Below are positions 39,505 to 52,800 of a stretch of DNA of 64,000 nt, in pieces. The stretch is from Xylocopa sonorina (taxonomy: Eukaryota > Arthropoda > Insecta > Hymenoptera > Apidae). The notes beneath the pieces were generated by a model, which saw only the letters and a list, made by a program, of their open reading frames with translations, did no database searches and was not told the origin of the DNA. Position 1 is the stretch's first letter, and the number at the start of each line of letters is the position of its first letter. Where the stretch lies: contig NW_027490228.1 in the NCBI RefSeq assembly GCF_050948175.1, positions 186,001 to 250,000 of the forward strand, written 5' to 3'. A program made the position numbers and the translations under genes.

Positions 39505-42500
39505 AGATATAATATTCATTGCGAAGTGTCATGTATACCTCGATTTCACTTCACAAGAATGTAAATGCGACACTTCCTTGCTAGGAAATATTGTTTGCAG
39601 ATGTCTACGTATCACAGAAATAGAGTACTAATGCTTCTTAAAACGAGATGTCGTATTTCATTTCTATGTTTCGTAATAAGATATAATATTCATTGTGTAA
39701 TGTTATGTATACCTCGTATAGACTTCAATGGAATGTAAGTGCGACATTTCCTTGCTAGGAAATATTGTTTGCAGATGTCTACGTATATTAGCAATAGAGT
39801 TCTAATGCTTCTCAAAACGCGATATAGCACCTCATTCCTATGTATCATGATAAGATATAATATTCATTGCGGAGTGTCATGTATATCTCGTATTCACTTC
39901 AAAAGAATGTAAATGCGACACTTCCATGCTAGGAAGTAGCGTTTGCAGATGTCTACATATCGTAGCAATAGAGTTCTAATGCTTCCTAAAACGCGATATC
40001 GCATCTCACTACTATGTTTCATGATAAGATATAATATTCATTGCGAAGTGTCATGTATACTTCGTATTCACTACAAAAGAATGTAAATGCGACACTTCCA
40101 TGCTAGGAAATAGCGTTTGCAGATGTCTACGTATCGTAGCAATAGATTTCTAATGCTTCTGAAAACGCGATATCGCATCTCACTTCTATGTTTCATGATA
40201 AGATAAAATATTCATTGCGAAGTGTTATGTACACTTCGTATTCACTTCAAAAGAATGTAAATGCGACACTTACATGCTAGGAAATAACGTTTCCATATGT
40301 CTACGTATCGTAGCAATAGATTTCTAATGCTTCTTAGAACGCGATATCGCATCTCACTTCTATGTTTCATGGCAAGATATAATATTCATTGCGAAGTGTC
40401 ATGTATACCTCGTATTCACTTCAAAAGAATGTAAATGCGACACTTCCTTGCTAGGAAATATTGTTTGCAGATATCTACGTATCACAGAAATAGAGTACTA
40501 ATGCTTCTTAAAACGAGATGTCGTATTTCATTTCTATGTTTCGTAACAAGATATAATATTCAATGTGTAATGTTATGTATACCTCGTATTCACTTCAGTG
40601 GAATGTAAGTGCGAAATTTCCTTGCTAGGAAATAGAGTTTGCAGATGTCTACGTATATAGGCAATAGAGTTCTAATGCTTCTCAAAACGCGATATAGCAC
40701 CACATTCCTATGTTTCATGATAAGATATAATATTCATTGCGAAGTGTCATGTATATCTCGTATTCACATCAAAAGAATGTAAATGCGACACTTCCATGCT
40801 AGGAAATAGCGTTTGCAGATGTCTACGTATCGCAGCAATAGAGTTCTAATGCTTCTCAAAACGCGATATCGGATCTCACTGCTATGTTTCATGATAAGAT
40901 ATAATATTCATTATGGAGTGATATGTATACCTCGTACTCACTTCAAAAGAATGGAAATGCGACCCTTCCATGCTAGTGAATAGCCTTTGCAAATGTCTAC
41001 GTATCGTAGCAATAGAGTTCTAATGCTTCTTAAAACGCGATATCGCAACTCACTGCTATGTTTCATGAGAAGATATAATATTCATTGCGATGTGTCATGT
41101 ATAACTCGTATTCACTTCAAAAGAACGTAAATAAGACACTTCCATGTTAGGAAATAGCGTTTGCAGATGTCTACGTATCGTAGCAATAGAGTTCTAATGC
41201 TTCTTAGAACGCGATATCGCATCTCACTTCTATGTTTCACGATAAGATATAATATTCATTGCGAAGTGTCATGTATACCTCGTATTCACTTCAAAAGAAT
41301 GTAAATATGACACTTCCATGCTAGGAAATAGCGTTTGCAGATGTCTACGTATCGTAGCAATAGAGTTCTAATACTTCTTAAAACGAGATGCCTCATTTCA
41401 TTTCTATGTTCCGTGATAAGATATAATATTCATTGTGAAGTGTCATGTATACCTCGTATTCACTTCAAATGAATGTAAATGCGACACTTCCATGCTAGGA
41501 AGTAGCGTTTGCAGATGTCTACGTATCGTAGCAATAGGGTTCTAATGCTTCTTAAAACGCGATATCGCATCTCACTTCTATGTATCATGACAAGATATAA
41601 TATTCATTGCGAAGTGTCATGTATACCTCGATTTCACTTCACAAGAATGTAAATGCGACACTTCCTTGCTAGGAAATATTGTTTGCAGATGTCTACGTAT
41701 CACAGCAATAGAGTACTAATGCTTCTTAAAACGAGATGTCGTATTTCATTTCTATGTTTCGTAATTAGATATAATATTCATTGTGTAATGTTATGTATAC
41801 CTCGTATTCACTTCAGTGGAATGTAAGTGCGAAATTTCCTTGCTAGGAAATAGAGTTTGCAGATGTCTACGTATATTAGCAATAGAGTTCTAATGCTTCC
41901 CAAAACACGATATAGCACCTCATTCCTATGTTTCATGATAAGATATAATATTCATTGCGAAGTGTCATGTATATCTCGTATTCACTTCAAACGAATGTAA
42001 ATGCGACACTTCCATGCTAGGAAATAGCGTTTGCAGATGTCTACGTATCGTAGCAATAGATTTCTAATGCTCCTTAAAGCGCGATATCGCATCGTACCGC
42101 TATGTTTCATGAAAAGATATAATATTCATTATGGAGTGTTATGTATGCCTCGTACTCACTTCAAAAGAGTGTAAATGCGACCCTTCCATGCTAGGAAATA
42201 GCGTTTGCAGATGTCTACGTATCGCAGCAATAGAGTTCTAATGCTTACTAAAACGCGATATCGCATCTCTCTTCTATGTTTCATGATAAGGTATAATATT
42301 CATTGCGAAGTGTCATGTATACCTCGTACTCACTTCAAAAGAATGTAAATGCGACCCTTCCATGCTAGGAAATAGCGTTTGCAGATGTCTAGGTATCGTA
42401 GCAATAGAGTTCTAATGCTTCTTAAAACGCGATATCGCATCTCACTCCAATGTTTCATGATAACATATAATATTCATTGCGAAGTGTCATGTATATCTCG

Positions 42501-45500
42501 TATTCACTTCAAAAGAATGTAAATGCGACACTTCCATGCTAGGGAATAACGTTTCCATATGTCTACGTATCGTAGCAATAGATTTCTAATGCTTCTTAGA
42601 ACGCGATATCGCATCTCACTTCTATGTTTCATGATAAGATATAATATTCATTGCGAAGTGTCATGTATACCTCGTATTCACTTCAAAAGAACGTAAATAA
42701 GTCACTTCCATGCTAGGAAATAGCGTTTGCAGATGTCTACGTATCGTAGCAGTATAGTTCTAATGCTTCTTAGAACGCGATATCGCATCTCACATCTATG
42801 TTTCATGGCAAGATATAATATTCATTGCGAAGTGTCATGTATACCTCGTATTCACTTCAAAAGAATGTAAATGCGACACTTACATGCTAGGAAATAGCAT
42901 TTGCAGATGTCTACGTATCGCAGCAATAGAGTTCTAATGCTTCTTAGAACGCGATATCGCATCTCACATCTATGTTTCATGATAAGATATAATATTCATT
43001 GCGAAGTGTCATGTATACTTCGTATTCACATGACAAGAATGTAAATGCGACGCTTCCATGCTAGGAAATAGCGTTTGCAGATGTCTACGTGTCGTAACAA
43101 TAGTGTTCTAATGCTTCTTAAAACGAGATGCCGCATCTCATTTCTATGCTTCATGATAAGATATAGTATTCAGTGCGAAGTGTTATGCATACTTCGTATT
43201 CACTTCAAAAGGATGTAAGTGCGACACTTCCTTGCTAGGAAATTGCGTTTCCAGACGACTACGTATGGAAATAATAGAGTTCTAATACATCTTAAAACGA
43301 GATGTCGCATCGCATTTCTATGTTTCATGATGAGATATAATAATCATTGCGATGTGTCATGTATACCTCGTATTCACTTCAAAAGAATGTAAATGCGACA
43401 CTTACATGCTAGGAAATAGCGTTTGCAGATGTCTACGTATCGCAGCAATAGAATTCTAATGCTTTATAAAACGAGATGTCGCATTTCATTTCTATGTTTC
43501 TTGGTAAGATATAATATTCATTGTAGAGTATTATGTATACCTCGTATTCACTTCAAATGAATGTAAATGCGACACTTCCTTGCTAGGAAATAGGGTCTGC
43601 AGATGTCTACGTATCGTAGCAAGAGAGTTCTAAAGCTTCTTAGAACGCGATATCGCACCTCACTTCCATGTTTCATGATAAGATATAATATTCATTGCGA
43701 AGTGTCATGTATACCTCGTATTCACTTCAAAAGAATGTAAATGCGACACCTCCATGCTAGGAAGTAGCGTTTGCAGATGTCTACGTATCGTAGCAATAGA
43801 GTTCTAATGCTTCCTAAGACGCGATATCGCATCTCTCTTCTATGTTTCATGATAAGGTATAATATTCATTGCGAATTGTCATGTATACCTCGTATTCACT
43901 TCAAAAGAATGTAGATGCGACACTTCCATGCTAGGAAATAGCGTTTGCAGATGTCTACGTATCGTAGCAATAGAGTTCTAATACTTCTTATAACGCGATA
44001 TCGCATCTCACTGCTATATTTCATGATAAAATATAATATTCATTATGGATTGCTATGTATACCTCGTACTCACTTCAAAAGAATGTAAATGCGACCCTTC
44101 CATGCTAGGAAATAGCCTTTGCAGATGTCTACGTATCGTAGCAATAGAGTTCTAACGCTTCTTAGAACGCGATATCGCATCTCACTTCCATGTTTCATGA
44201 TAGGATATAATATTCTTTGCGAAGTGTCATGTATACCTCGTATTCACTTCAAAAGAATGTAAATGCGACACTTACATGCTAGGAAATAGCGTTTGCAGGT
44301 GTCTACGTATACTAGCAATAGAGTTCTAATGCTTCTTAAAACGAGATGTCGCATCTCATTTCTATGTTTCATGTTCAGATATAATATTCATTGCGAAGTG
44401 TCATGTATACCTCGTATTCACCTCAAAAGGATGTAAATGCGACACTTCCATGCTAGGAAGTGGCGTTTGCAGATGTCTACGTATCGTAGCAATAGGGTTC
44501 TAATGCTTCTTAAAATGCGATATAGCACCTCATACCTATGTTTCATGATAAGATATAATATTCATTGCGAAGTGTCATGTATACCTCGTACTCACTTCAA
44601 AAGAATGTAAATGCGACACTCACATGCTAGGAAATATTGTTTGCAGATGTCTACGTATCACAGCAATAGAGTACTAATGCTTCTTAAAACGAGATGTCGT
44701 ATTTCATTTCTATGTTTCGTAATAGGATATAATATGCATTGTGTAATGTTATGTATACCTCGTATTCGCTTTAATGGAATGTAAGTGCGTCATTTCCATG
44801 CGAGGAAATAGCGTTTGCAGATTTATACGTATCGTTGCAATAGAGTTCTAATGCTACTTAAAACGAGATGTCGCATTTCATTTCTGTTTCGTGATAAGAT
44901 GTAATATTCATTGTGGAGTGTTATGTATACCTCATATTCACTTCAAAATAATGTAAATGCGACACTTCCTTGCTAGGAAATAACATTTGCAGATGTCTAC
45001 GCATCGTAGCAATAGAGTTCTAGTGCTCCTTAAATCGCGATATCGCACCTCACTTCAATGTTTCGAGATAAGATATAATATTCATTGCGAAGTGTCATGT
45101 ATATCTCGTATTCACTTCAAAAGAATGTAAATGCGACACTTACATGCTAGGAAATAGCGTTTGCAGATGTCTACGTATCGCAGCAATAGAATTCTAATGC
45201 ATTATAAAACGAGATGTCGCATCTCTCTTCTATGTTTCATGATAAGTTATAATATTCATTGCGAATTGTCATGTATACTTCGTATTCACTTCAAAAGAAT
45301 GTAGATGCGACACTTCCATGCTAGGAAATAGCGTTTGCAGATGTCTACGTATCGTAGCAATAGAGTTCTAATGCTTCTTAAAACGCGATATCGCATCTCA
45401 CTCCTATGTTTCATGATAAGATATAATATTCATTGCGAAGTGTCATGTATACCTCGTATTCACTTCAAATGAATGTAAATGCGACACTTCCTTGCTAGGA

Positions 45501-46984
45501 AATAGGGTTTGCAGATGTCTACGTATCGTAGCAAGAGAGTTCTAAAGCTTCTTAGAACGCGATATCGCACCTCACTTCCATGTTTCATGATAGGATATAA
45601 TATTCATTGCGAAGTGTCATGTATACCTCGTATTCACCTCAAAAGGATGTGAATGCGACACTTCCTTGCTAGGAAATAGCGTTACCAGATGACTACGTGT
45701 CGAAACAATAGAGTTCTAATGATTCTTAAAATGCCATATCGCATCTCACTTCTATGTTTCATGATAAGATATTATATTCATTGCGAAGTGTCATGTATAC
45801 CTCGTATTCACTTCAAAAGAATGTGAATGCGACACTTCCATGCTTGGAAGTGGCGTTTGCAGATGTCTACGTATCGTAGCAATAGGGTTCTAATGCTTCT
45901 TAAAATGCGATATAGCACCTCATACCTATGTTTCATGATAAGATATAATATTCATTGCGAAGTGTCATGTATACCTCGTACTCACTTCAAAAGAATGTAA
46001 ATGCGACACTCACATGCTAGGAAATATTGTTTGCAGATGTCTACGTATCACAGCAATAGAGTACTAATGCTTCTTAAAACGAGATGTCGTATTTCATTTC
46101 TATGTTTCGTAATAGGATATAATATGCATTGTGTAATGTTATGTATACCTCGTATTCGCTTTAATGGAATGTAAGTGCGTCATTTCCATGCTAGGAAATA
46201 GCGTTTGCAGATTTATACGTATCGTTGCAATAGAGTTCTAATACTACTTAAAACGAGATGTCGCATTTCATTTCTATGTTTCGTGATAAGATGTAATATT
46301 CATTGTGGAGTGTTATGTATACCTCGTATTCACTTCAAAATAATGTAAATGCGACACTTCCTTGCTAGGAAATAACATTTGCAGATGTCTACGCATCGTA
46401 GCAATAGAGTTCTAGTGCTCCTTAAATCGCGATATCGCACCTCACTTCAATGTTTCGAGATAAGATATAATATTCATTGCGAAGTGTCATGTATACCTCG
46501 TATTCACTTCAAAAGAATGTAAATGCGACACTTACATGCTAGGAAATAGCGTTTGCAGATGTCTACGTATCGCAGCAATAGAATTCTAATGCATTATAAA
46601 ACGAGATGTCGCATCTCTCTTCTATGTTTCATGATAAGTTATAATATTCATTGCGAAGTGTCATGTATACCTCGTATTCACTTCAAAAGAATGTAAATGC
46701 GACACCTCCATGCTAGGAAGTAGCGTTTGCAGATGTCTACGTATCGTAGCAATAGAGTTCTAATGCTTCCTAAGACGCGATATCGCATCTCTCTTCTATG
46801 TTTCATGATAAGGTATAATATTCATTGCGAATTGTCATGTATACCTCGTATTCACTTCAAAAGAATGTAGATGCGACACTTACATGCTAGGAAAAAGCGT
46901 TTGCAGGTGTCTACGTATCCTAGCAATAGAGTTCTAATGCTTCTTAAAACGAGATGTCGCATCTCATTTCTATGTTTCATGTTC
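39505..46984 (+). repeat. 43-monomer higher-order block, copy 2 (7480 bp)
   Basis: Directly follows copy 1, and the match continues to about 47022 where cgtattcacctc replaces cgatttcacttc. I noticed only a handful of differences over 7.5 kb: catctcactactatg near 40010, gcagatatctacg near 40471, cttagaacgcg near 41208 (copy 1 has cttagaaagcg), cttcccaaaacacg near 41900 and cttaaagcgcg near 42076. This is among the youngest large duplications in the window. Confidence 0.95.
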
Positions 46985-47028
46985 AGATATAATATTCATT
47001 GCGAAGTGTCATGTATACCTCGTATTCA
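45637..47028 (+). repeat. 8-monomer repeat at the right end of the large block (1392 bp)
   Basis: The marker cctcaaaaggatgtgaatg occurs at 45637, 47029 and 48421, each 1392 bases apart. This first unit overlaps the end of the second 43-monomer block. It differs from the next by a monomer with gaaatattgtttgcag and cacagcaatagagtac, where the next has gaaatagcgtttgcag and cgcagcaatagaattc. Confidence 0.9.
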
Positions 47029-48420
47029 CCTCAAAAGGATGTGAATGCGACACTTCCTTGCTAGGAAATAGCGTTACCAGATGACTACGTGTCGAAACAA
47101 TAGAGTTCTAATGATTCCTAAAATGCCATATCGCATCTCACTTCTATGTTTCATGATAAGATATTATATTCATTGCGAAGTGTCATGTATACCTCGTATT
47201 CACTTCAAAAGAATGTGAATGCGACACTTCCATGCTAGGAAGTGGCGTTTGCAGATGTCTACGTATCGTAGCAATAGGGTTCTAATGCTTCTTAAAATGC
47301 GATATAGCACCTCATACCTATGTTTCATGATAAGATATAATATTCATTGCGAAGTGTCATGTATACCTCGTACTCACTTCAAAAGAATGTAAATGCGACA
47401 CTCACATGCTAGGAAATAGCGTTTGCAGATGTCTACGTATCGCAGCAATAGAATTCTAATGCATTATAAAACGAGATGTCGTATTTCATTTCTATGTTTC
47501 GTAATAGGATATAATATGCATTGTGTAATGTTATGTATACCTCGTATTCGCTTTAATGGAATGTAAGTGCGTCATTTCCATGCTAGGAAATAGCGTTTGC
47601 AGATTTATACGTATCGTTGCAATAGAGTTCTAATACTACTTAAAACGAGATGTCGCATTTCATTTCTATGTTTCGTGATAAGATGTAATATTCATTGTGG
47701 AGTGTTATGTATACCTCGTATTCACTTCAAAATAATGTAAATGCGACACTTCCTTGCTAGGAAATAACATTTGCAGATGTCTACGCATCGTAGCAATAGA
47801 GTTCTAGTGCTCCTTAAATCGCGATATCGCACCTCACTTCAATGTTTCGGGATAAGATATAATATTCATTGCGAAGTGTCATGTATACCTCGTATTCACT
47901 TCAAAAGAATGTAAATGCGACACTTACATGCTAGGAAATAGCGTTTGCAGATGTCTACGTATCGCAGCAATAGAATTCTAATGCATTATAAAACGAGATG
48001 TCGCATCTCTCTTCTATGTTTCATGATAAGTTATAATATTCATTGCGAAGTGTCATGTATACCTCGTATTCACTTCAAAAGAATGTAAATGCGACACCTC
48101 CATGCTAGGAAGTAGCGTTTGCAGATGTCTACGTATCGTAGCAATAGAGTTCTAATGCTTCCTAAGACGCGATATCGCATCTCTCTTCTATGTTTCATGA
48201 TAAGGTATAATATTCATTGCGAATTGTCATGTATACCTCGTATTCACTTCAAAAGAATGTAGATGCGACACTTACATGCTAGGAAAAAGCGTTTGCAGGT
48301 GTCTACGTATCCTAGCAATAGAGTTCTAATGCTTCTTAAAACGAGATGTCGCATCTCATTTCTATGTTTCATGTTCAGATATAATATTCATTGCGAAGTG
48401 TCATGTATACCTCGTATTCA
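47029..48420 (+). repeat. 8-monomer repeat, second copy (1392 bp)
   Basis: Same eight monomer types as the preceding unit, with atgattcctaaaatgcc for atgattcttaaaatgcc, gctaggaagtggcg for gcttggaagtggcg and tttcgggataag for tttcgagataag. It lies wholly outside the 43-monomer duplication, so extension by the 8-monomer unit was a separate event. Confidence 0.9.
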
Positions 48421-48873
48421 CCTCAAAAGGATGTGAATGCGACACTTCCTTGCTAGGAAATAGCGTTACCAGATGACTACGTGTCGAAACAATAGAGTTC
48501 TAATGATTCCTAAAATGCCATATCGCATCTCACTTCTATGTTTCATGATAAGATATTATATTCATTGCGAAGTGTCATGTATACCTCGTATTCACTTCAA
48601 AAGAATGTGAATGCGACACTTCCATGCTAGGAAGTGGCGTTTGCAGATGTCTACGTATCGTAGCAATAGGGTTCTAATGCTTCTTAAAATGCGATATAGC
48701 ACCTCATACCTATGTTTCATGATAAGATATAATATTCATTGCGAAGTGTCATGTATACCTCGTACTCACTTCAAAAGAATGTAAATGCGACACTCACATG
48801 CTAGGAAATAGCGTTTGCAGATGTCTACGTATCGCAGCAATAGAATTCTAATGCATTATAAAACGAGATGTCG
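48421..48873 (+). repeat. 8-monomer repeat, truncated third copy
   Basis: Matches the previous unit as far as gaattctaatgcattataaa and gagatgtcg, then switches at 48874 from tatttcatttc to catctctcttc. From there it follows the sequence at 45220 onward (+3654, 21 monomers) instead, so the third copy ends in a jump to another part of the same block. Confidence 0.88.
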
Positions 48874-49320
48874 CATCTCTCTTCTATGTTTCATGATAAG
48901 TTATAATATTCATTGCGAATTGTCATGTATACTTCGTATTCACTTCAAAAGAATGTAGATGCGACACTTCCATGCTAGGAAATAGCGTTTGCAGATGTCT
49001 ACGTATCGTAGCAATAGAGTTCTAATGCTTCTTCAAACGCGATATCGCATCTCACTCCTATGTTTCATGATAAGATATAATATTCATTGCGAAGTGTCAT
49101 GTATACCTCGTATTCACTTCAAATGAATGTAAATGCGACACTTCCTTGCTAGGAAATAGGGTTTGCAGATGTCTACGTATCGTAGCAAGAGAGTTCTAAA
49201 GCTTCTTAGAACGCGATATCGCACCTCACTTCCATGTTTCATGATAAGATATAATATTCATTGCGAAGTGTCATGTATACCTCGTATTCACTTCAAAAGA
49301 ATGTAAATGCGACACCTCCA
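48874..49320 (+). repeat. Segment shared with 45220-45600
   Basis: Satellite monomers matching 45220 onward at +3654 (21 x 174), including gataagttataatattc, gcgaattgtcatg, tatacttcgtattcac and gcaagagagttctaaagc. One private change is cttcttcaaacgcg near 49030. Confidence 0.82.
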
Positions 49321-49850
49321 TGCTAGGAAATATTGTTTGCAGATATCTACGTATCACAGCAATAGAGTACTAATGCTTCTTAAAACGAGATATCGTATTT
49401 CATTTCTATGTTTCGTAATAAGATATAATATTCATTGTGTAATGTTATGTATACCTCGTATTCACTTCAATGGAATGTAATTGCGACATTTCCTTGCTAG
49501 GAAATATTGTTTGCAGATGTCTACGTATATTAGCAATAGAGTACTAATGCTTCTTAAAACGAGATGTCGTATTTCATTCCTATGTTTCGTAATAAGATAT
49601 AATATTCATTGTGTAATGTTATGTATACCTCGTATACACTTCAATGGCATCAAAGTGCGACATTTCCTTGCTAGGAAATATTGTTTGCAGATGTCTACGT
49701 ATATTAGCAGTAGAGTTCTAATGCTTCTCAAAACGCGATATAGCACCTCATTCCTATGTATCATGATAAGATATAGTATCCATTGCGAAGTGTCATGTAT
49801 ATCTCGTATTCACTTCAAAAGAATGTAAATGCGACACTTACATGCTAGGA
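49321..49850 (+). repeat. Back-to-back copies of the gtgtaatg class B monomer
   Basis: Two consecutive monomers carry cgtaataagatataatattc with cattgtgtaatgttatg and gaaatattgtttgcag, followed by one with acgtatattagcag. Elsewhere this type is usually followed by a different one, so this is a local single-monomer duplication. Because two usual stop codons are altered here (gaatgtaaatg to gcatcaaagtg, ggaaatagcg to ggaaatattg), an open frame of 115 codons crosses it at 49481-49828. It is a repeat of the monomer in translation and I do not regard it as a gene. Confidence 0.8.
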
Positions 49851-52800
49851 AATAGCGTTTGCAGATGTCTACGTATCGTAGCAATAGAGTTCTAATGCTT
49901 CTTAAAATGAGAAGTCGCATTTCATTTCTATATTTCGTAATAAGGTGTAATTTTCATTGTGGAATGTTATGTTTACCTCGTATTCACGTCAAAAGAATGT
50001 AAATGCGACACTTCCTTGCTAGGAAATAACATTTGCAGATGTCTACGCATCGTAGCAATAGAGTTCTAGTGCTTCTTAAATCGCGATATCGCATCTCACA
50101 TCTATGTTTCGAGATAAGATATAATATTCATTGCGAAGTGTCATGTATACCTCGTATTAACTTCAAAGGAATGTAAATGCGACACTTACATGCTAGGAAA
50201 TAGCGTTTGCAGATGTATACGTATCGCAGCAATAGATTACTAATGCTTCTTAAAACGAGATGTCGCATTTCATATCTATGTTTCGTGGTAAGATATAATA
50301 TTCATTGTAGAGTGTTATGTATACCGCGTAATAAATTCAAAAGAATGTAAATGCGACACTTCCATGCTAGGAAATAGCGTTTGCAGATGTCTACGTATCG
50401 TAGCAAGAGAGATCTAATGCTTCTTAAAACGCGATATCGTATCTCACACCTATGTTTCATGATAAGATATAATAATCATTGCGATGTGTCATGTATACCT
50501 CGTATTCACTTCAAAAGAATGTAAATGCGACACTTACATGCTAGGAAATAGCGTTTGCAGATGTCTACGTATCGTAGCAATAGAGTTCTAATGCTTCTTA
50601 AAACGCGATATCGCATCTCACTTCTATGTTTCATGTTAAGATATAATATTCATTATGGAGTGTTATGTATACCCCGTTGTCACTTCAAAAGAATGTAAAT
50701 GCGACACTTCCTTGCTAGGAAATAGCGTTTCCAGATGACTACGTGTCGAAACAATAGAGTTCTAATGATTCTTAAAATGCCATATCGCATCTCACTCCTA
50801 TGTTTCATGATAAGATATAATATTCATTGCGAAGTGTCATGTATACCTCGTATTCACTTCAAAAGAATGTAAATGCGCCACTTCCTTTCAAGGAAATAGC
50901 GTTCCCAGATGTCTACGTATCGAAGCAATAGAGTACTAATGTTTCATAAATAGCGATATCGCATCCCATTTCTATGTTACATGATAAGATATAACATTCA
51001 TTGCGAAGTGTCATGTATATCTCGTATTCACATCAGAAGAATGTAAATGCGACACTTCCATGCTAGGAAATAGCGTTTGCAGATGTCTACGTATCGTAGC
51101 AATAGAGTTCTAATGCTTCTTAATACGAGATGTCGCATCTCATTTCTATGTTTCGTAATAAGATATAATATTCATTGCGGAATGTTATGTATACCTCGTT
51201 TTCACTTCAAAAGAATGTAAATGCGACACTTCCTTGCTAGGAAATATTGTTTGCAGATGTCTACGTATCGTAGCAATAGAGTTATAATGCTTTTTAAAAC
51301 GAGAAGTCGTATTTCATTTCTATGTTTCGTAATAAGATATAATATTCATTGCGGAATGTTATGTATACCTCGTACTCACTTCAAAAGAATGTAAATGCGA
51401 CCCTTCCATGCTAGGAAATGGCCTTTGCAGATGTCTACGTATCGTAGCAGTAGAGTTCTAATGCTTCCTAAAACGCGATATCGCATCTCTCTTCTATGTT
51501 TCATGATAAGGTATAATATTCATTGCGAATTGTCATGTATACCTCGTATTCACTTCAAAAGAATGTAGATGCGACACTTCCATGCTAGGAAATAGCGTTT
51601 GCAGATGTCTACGTATCGTAGCAATAGAGTCCTAATGCTTCTAAAAACGCGATATCGCATCTCACTGCTATGTTTCATGTTAAGATATAATATTCATTAT
51701 GGAGTGTTATGTATACCCCGTAGTCACTTCAAAAGAATGTAAATGCGACACTTCCTTGCTAGGAAATAGCGTTTCCAGATGACTACGTGTCGAAACAATA
51801 GAGTTCTAATGATTCTTAAAATGCCATATCGTATCTCACTCCTATGTTTCATGATAAGATATAATATTCATTGCGATGTGTCATATATACCTCGTATTCA
51901 CTTCAAACGAATGTAAATGCGACATTTCCATGCTAGGAAATAGCGTTTGCAGATGTCTACGTATCGTAGCAATAGAGTTCTAATGCTTCTTAAAACGCGA
52001 TATCGCATCTCACATCTATGTTTCGAGATAAGATATAATATTCATTGCGAAGAGTCATGTATACCTCGTATTAACTTCAAAGGAATGTAAATGCGACACT
52101 TACATGCTAGGAAATACCGTTTGCAGATGTATACGTATCGCAGCAATAGAGTTCTAATGCTTCTTAAAACGAGATGTCGCATTTCATATCTATGTTTCGT
52201 GGTAAGATATAATATTCATTGTAGAGTGTTATGTATACCGCGTAATAAATTCAAAAGAATGTAAATGCGACACTTCCATGCTAGGAAATAGCGTTTGCCG
52301 ATGTCTACGTATCGTAGCAAGAGAGATCTAATGCTTCTTAAAACGCGATATCGTATCTCACACCTATGTTTCATGATAAGATATAATAATCATTGCGATG
52401 TGTCATGTATACCTCGTATTCACTTCAAAAGAATGTAAATGCGACACTTACATGCTAGGAAATAGCGTTTGCAGATGTCCACGTATCGTAGCAATAGAGT
52501 TCTAATGCTTCTTAAAACGAGATGTCACATTTCATTTCTATGTTTCGTGATAAGATATAATATACATGGTAGAGTGTTATGTATACCTCGTATTCACTTC
52601 AAATGAATGTAAATGCGCCACTTCCTTTCAAGGAAATAGCGTTCCCAGATGTCTACGTATCGAAGCAATAGAGTTCTAATGTTTCTTAAATAGCGATATC
52701 GCATCCCATTTCTATGTTTCATGATAAGATATAATATTCATTGCGAAGTGTCATGTATATCTCGTATTCACATCAGAAGAATGTAAATGCGACACTTCCA

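Noticed and set aside
49481..49828. 115-codon open frame on the plus strand
   Set aside because: The peptide is the same 58-residue unit read twice. It is open only because the usual TAA in gaatgtaaatg and TAG in ggaaatagcg happen to be altered in neighbouring monomers. Nothing suggests selection for coding.
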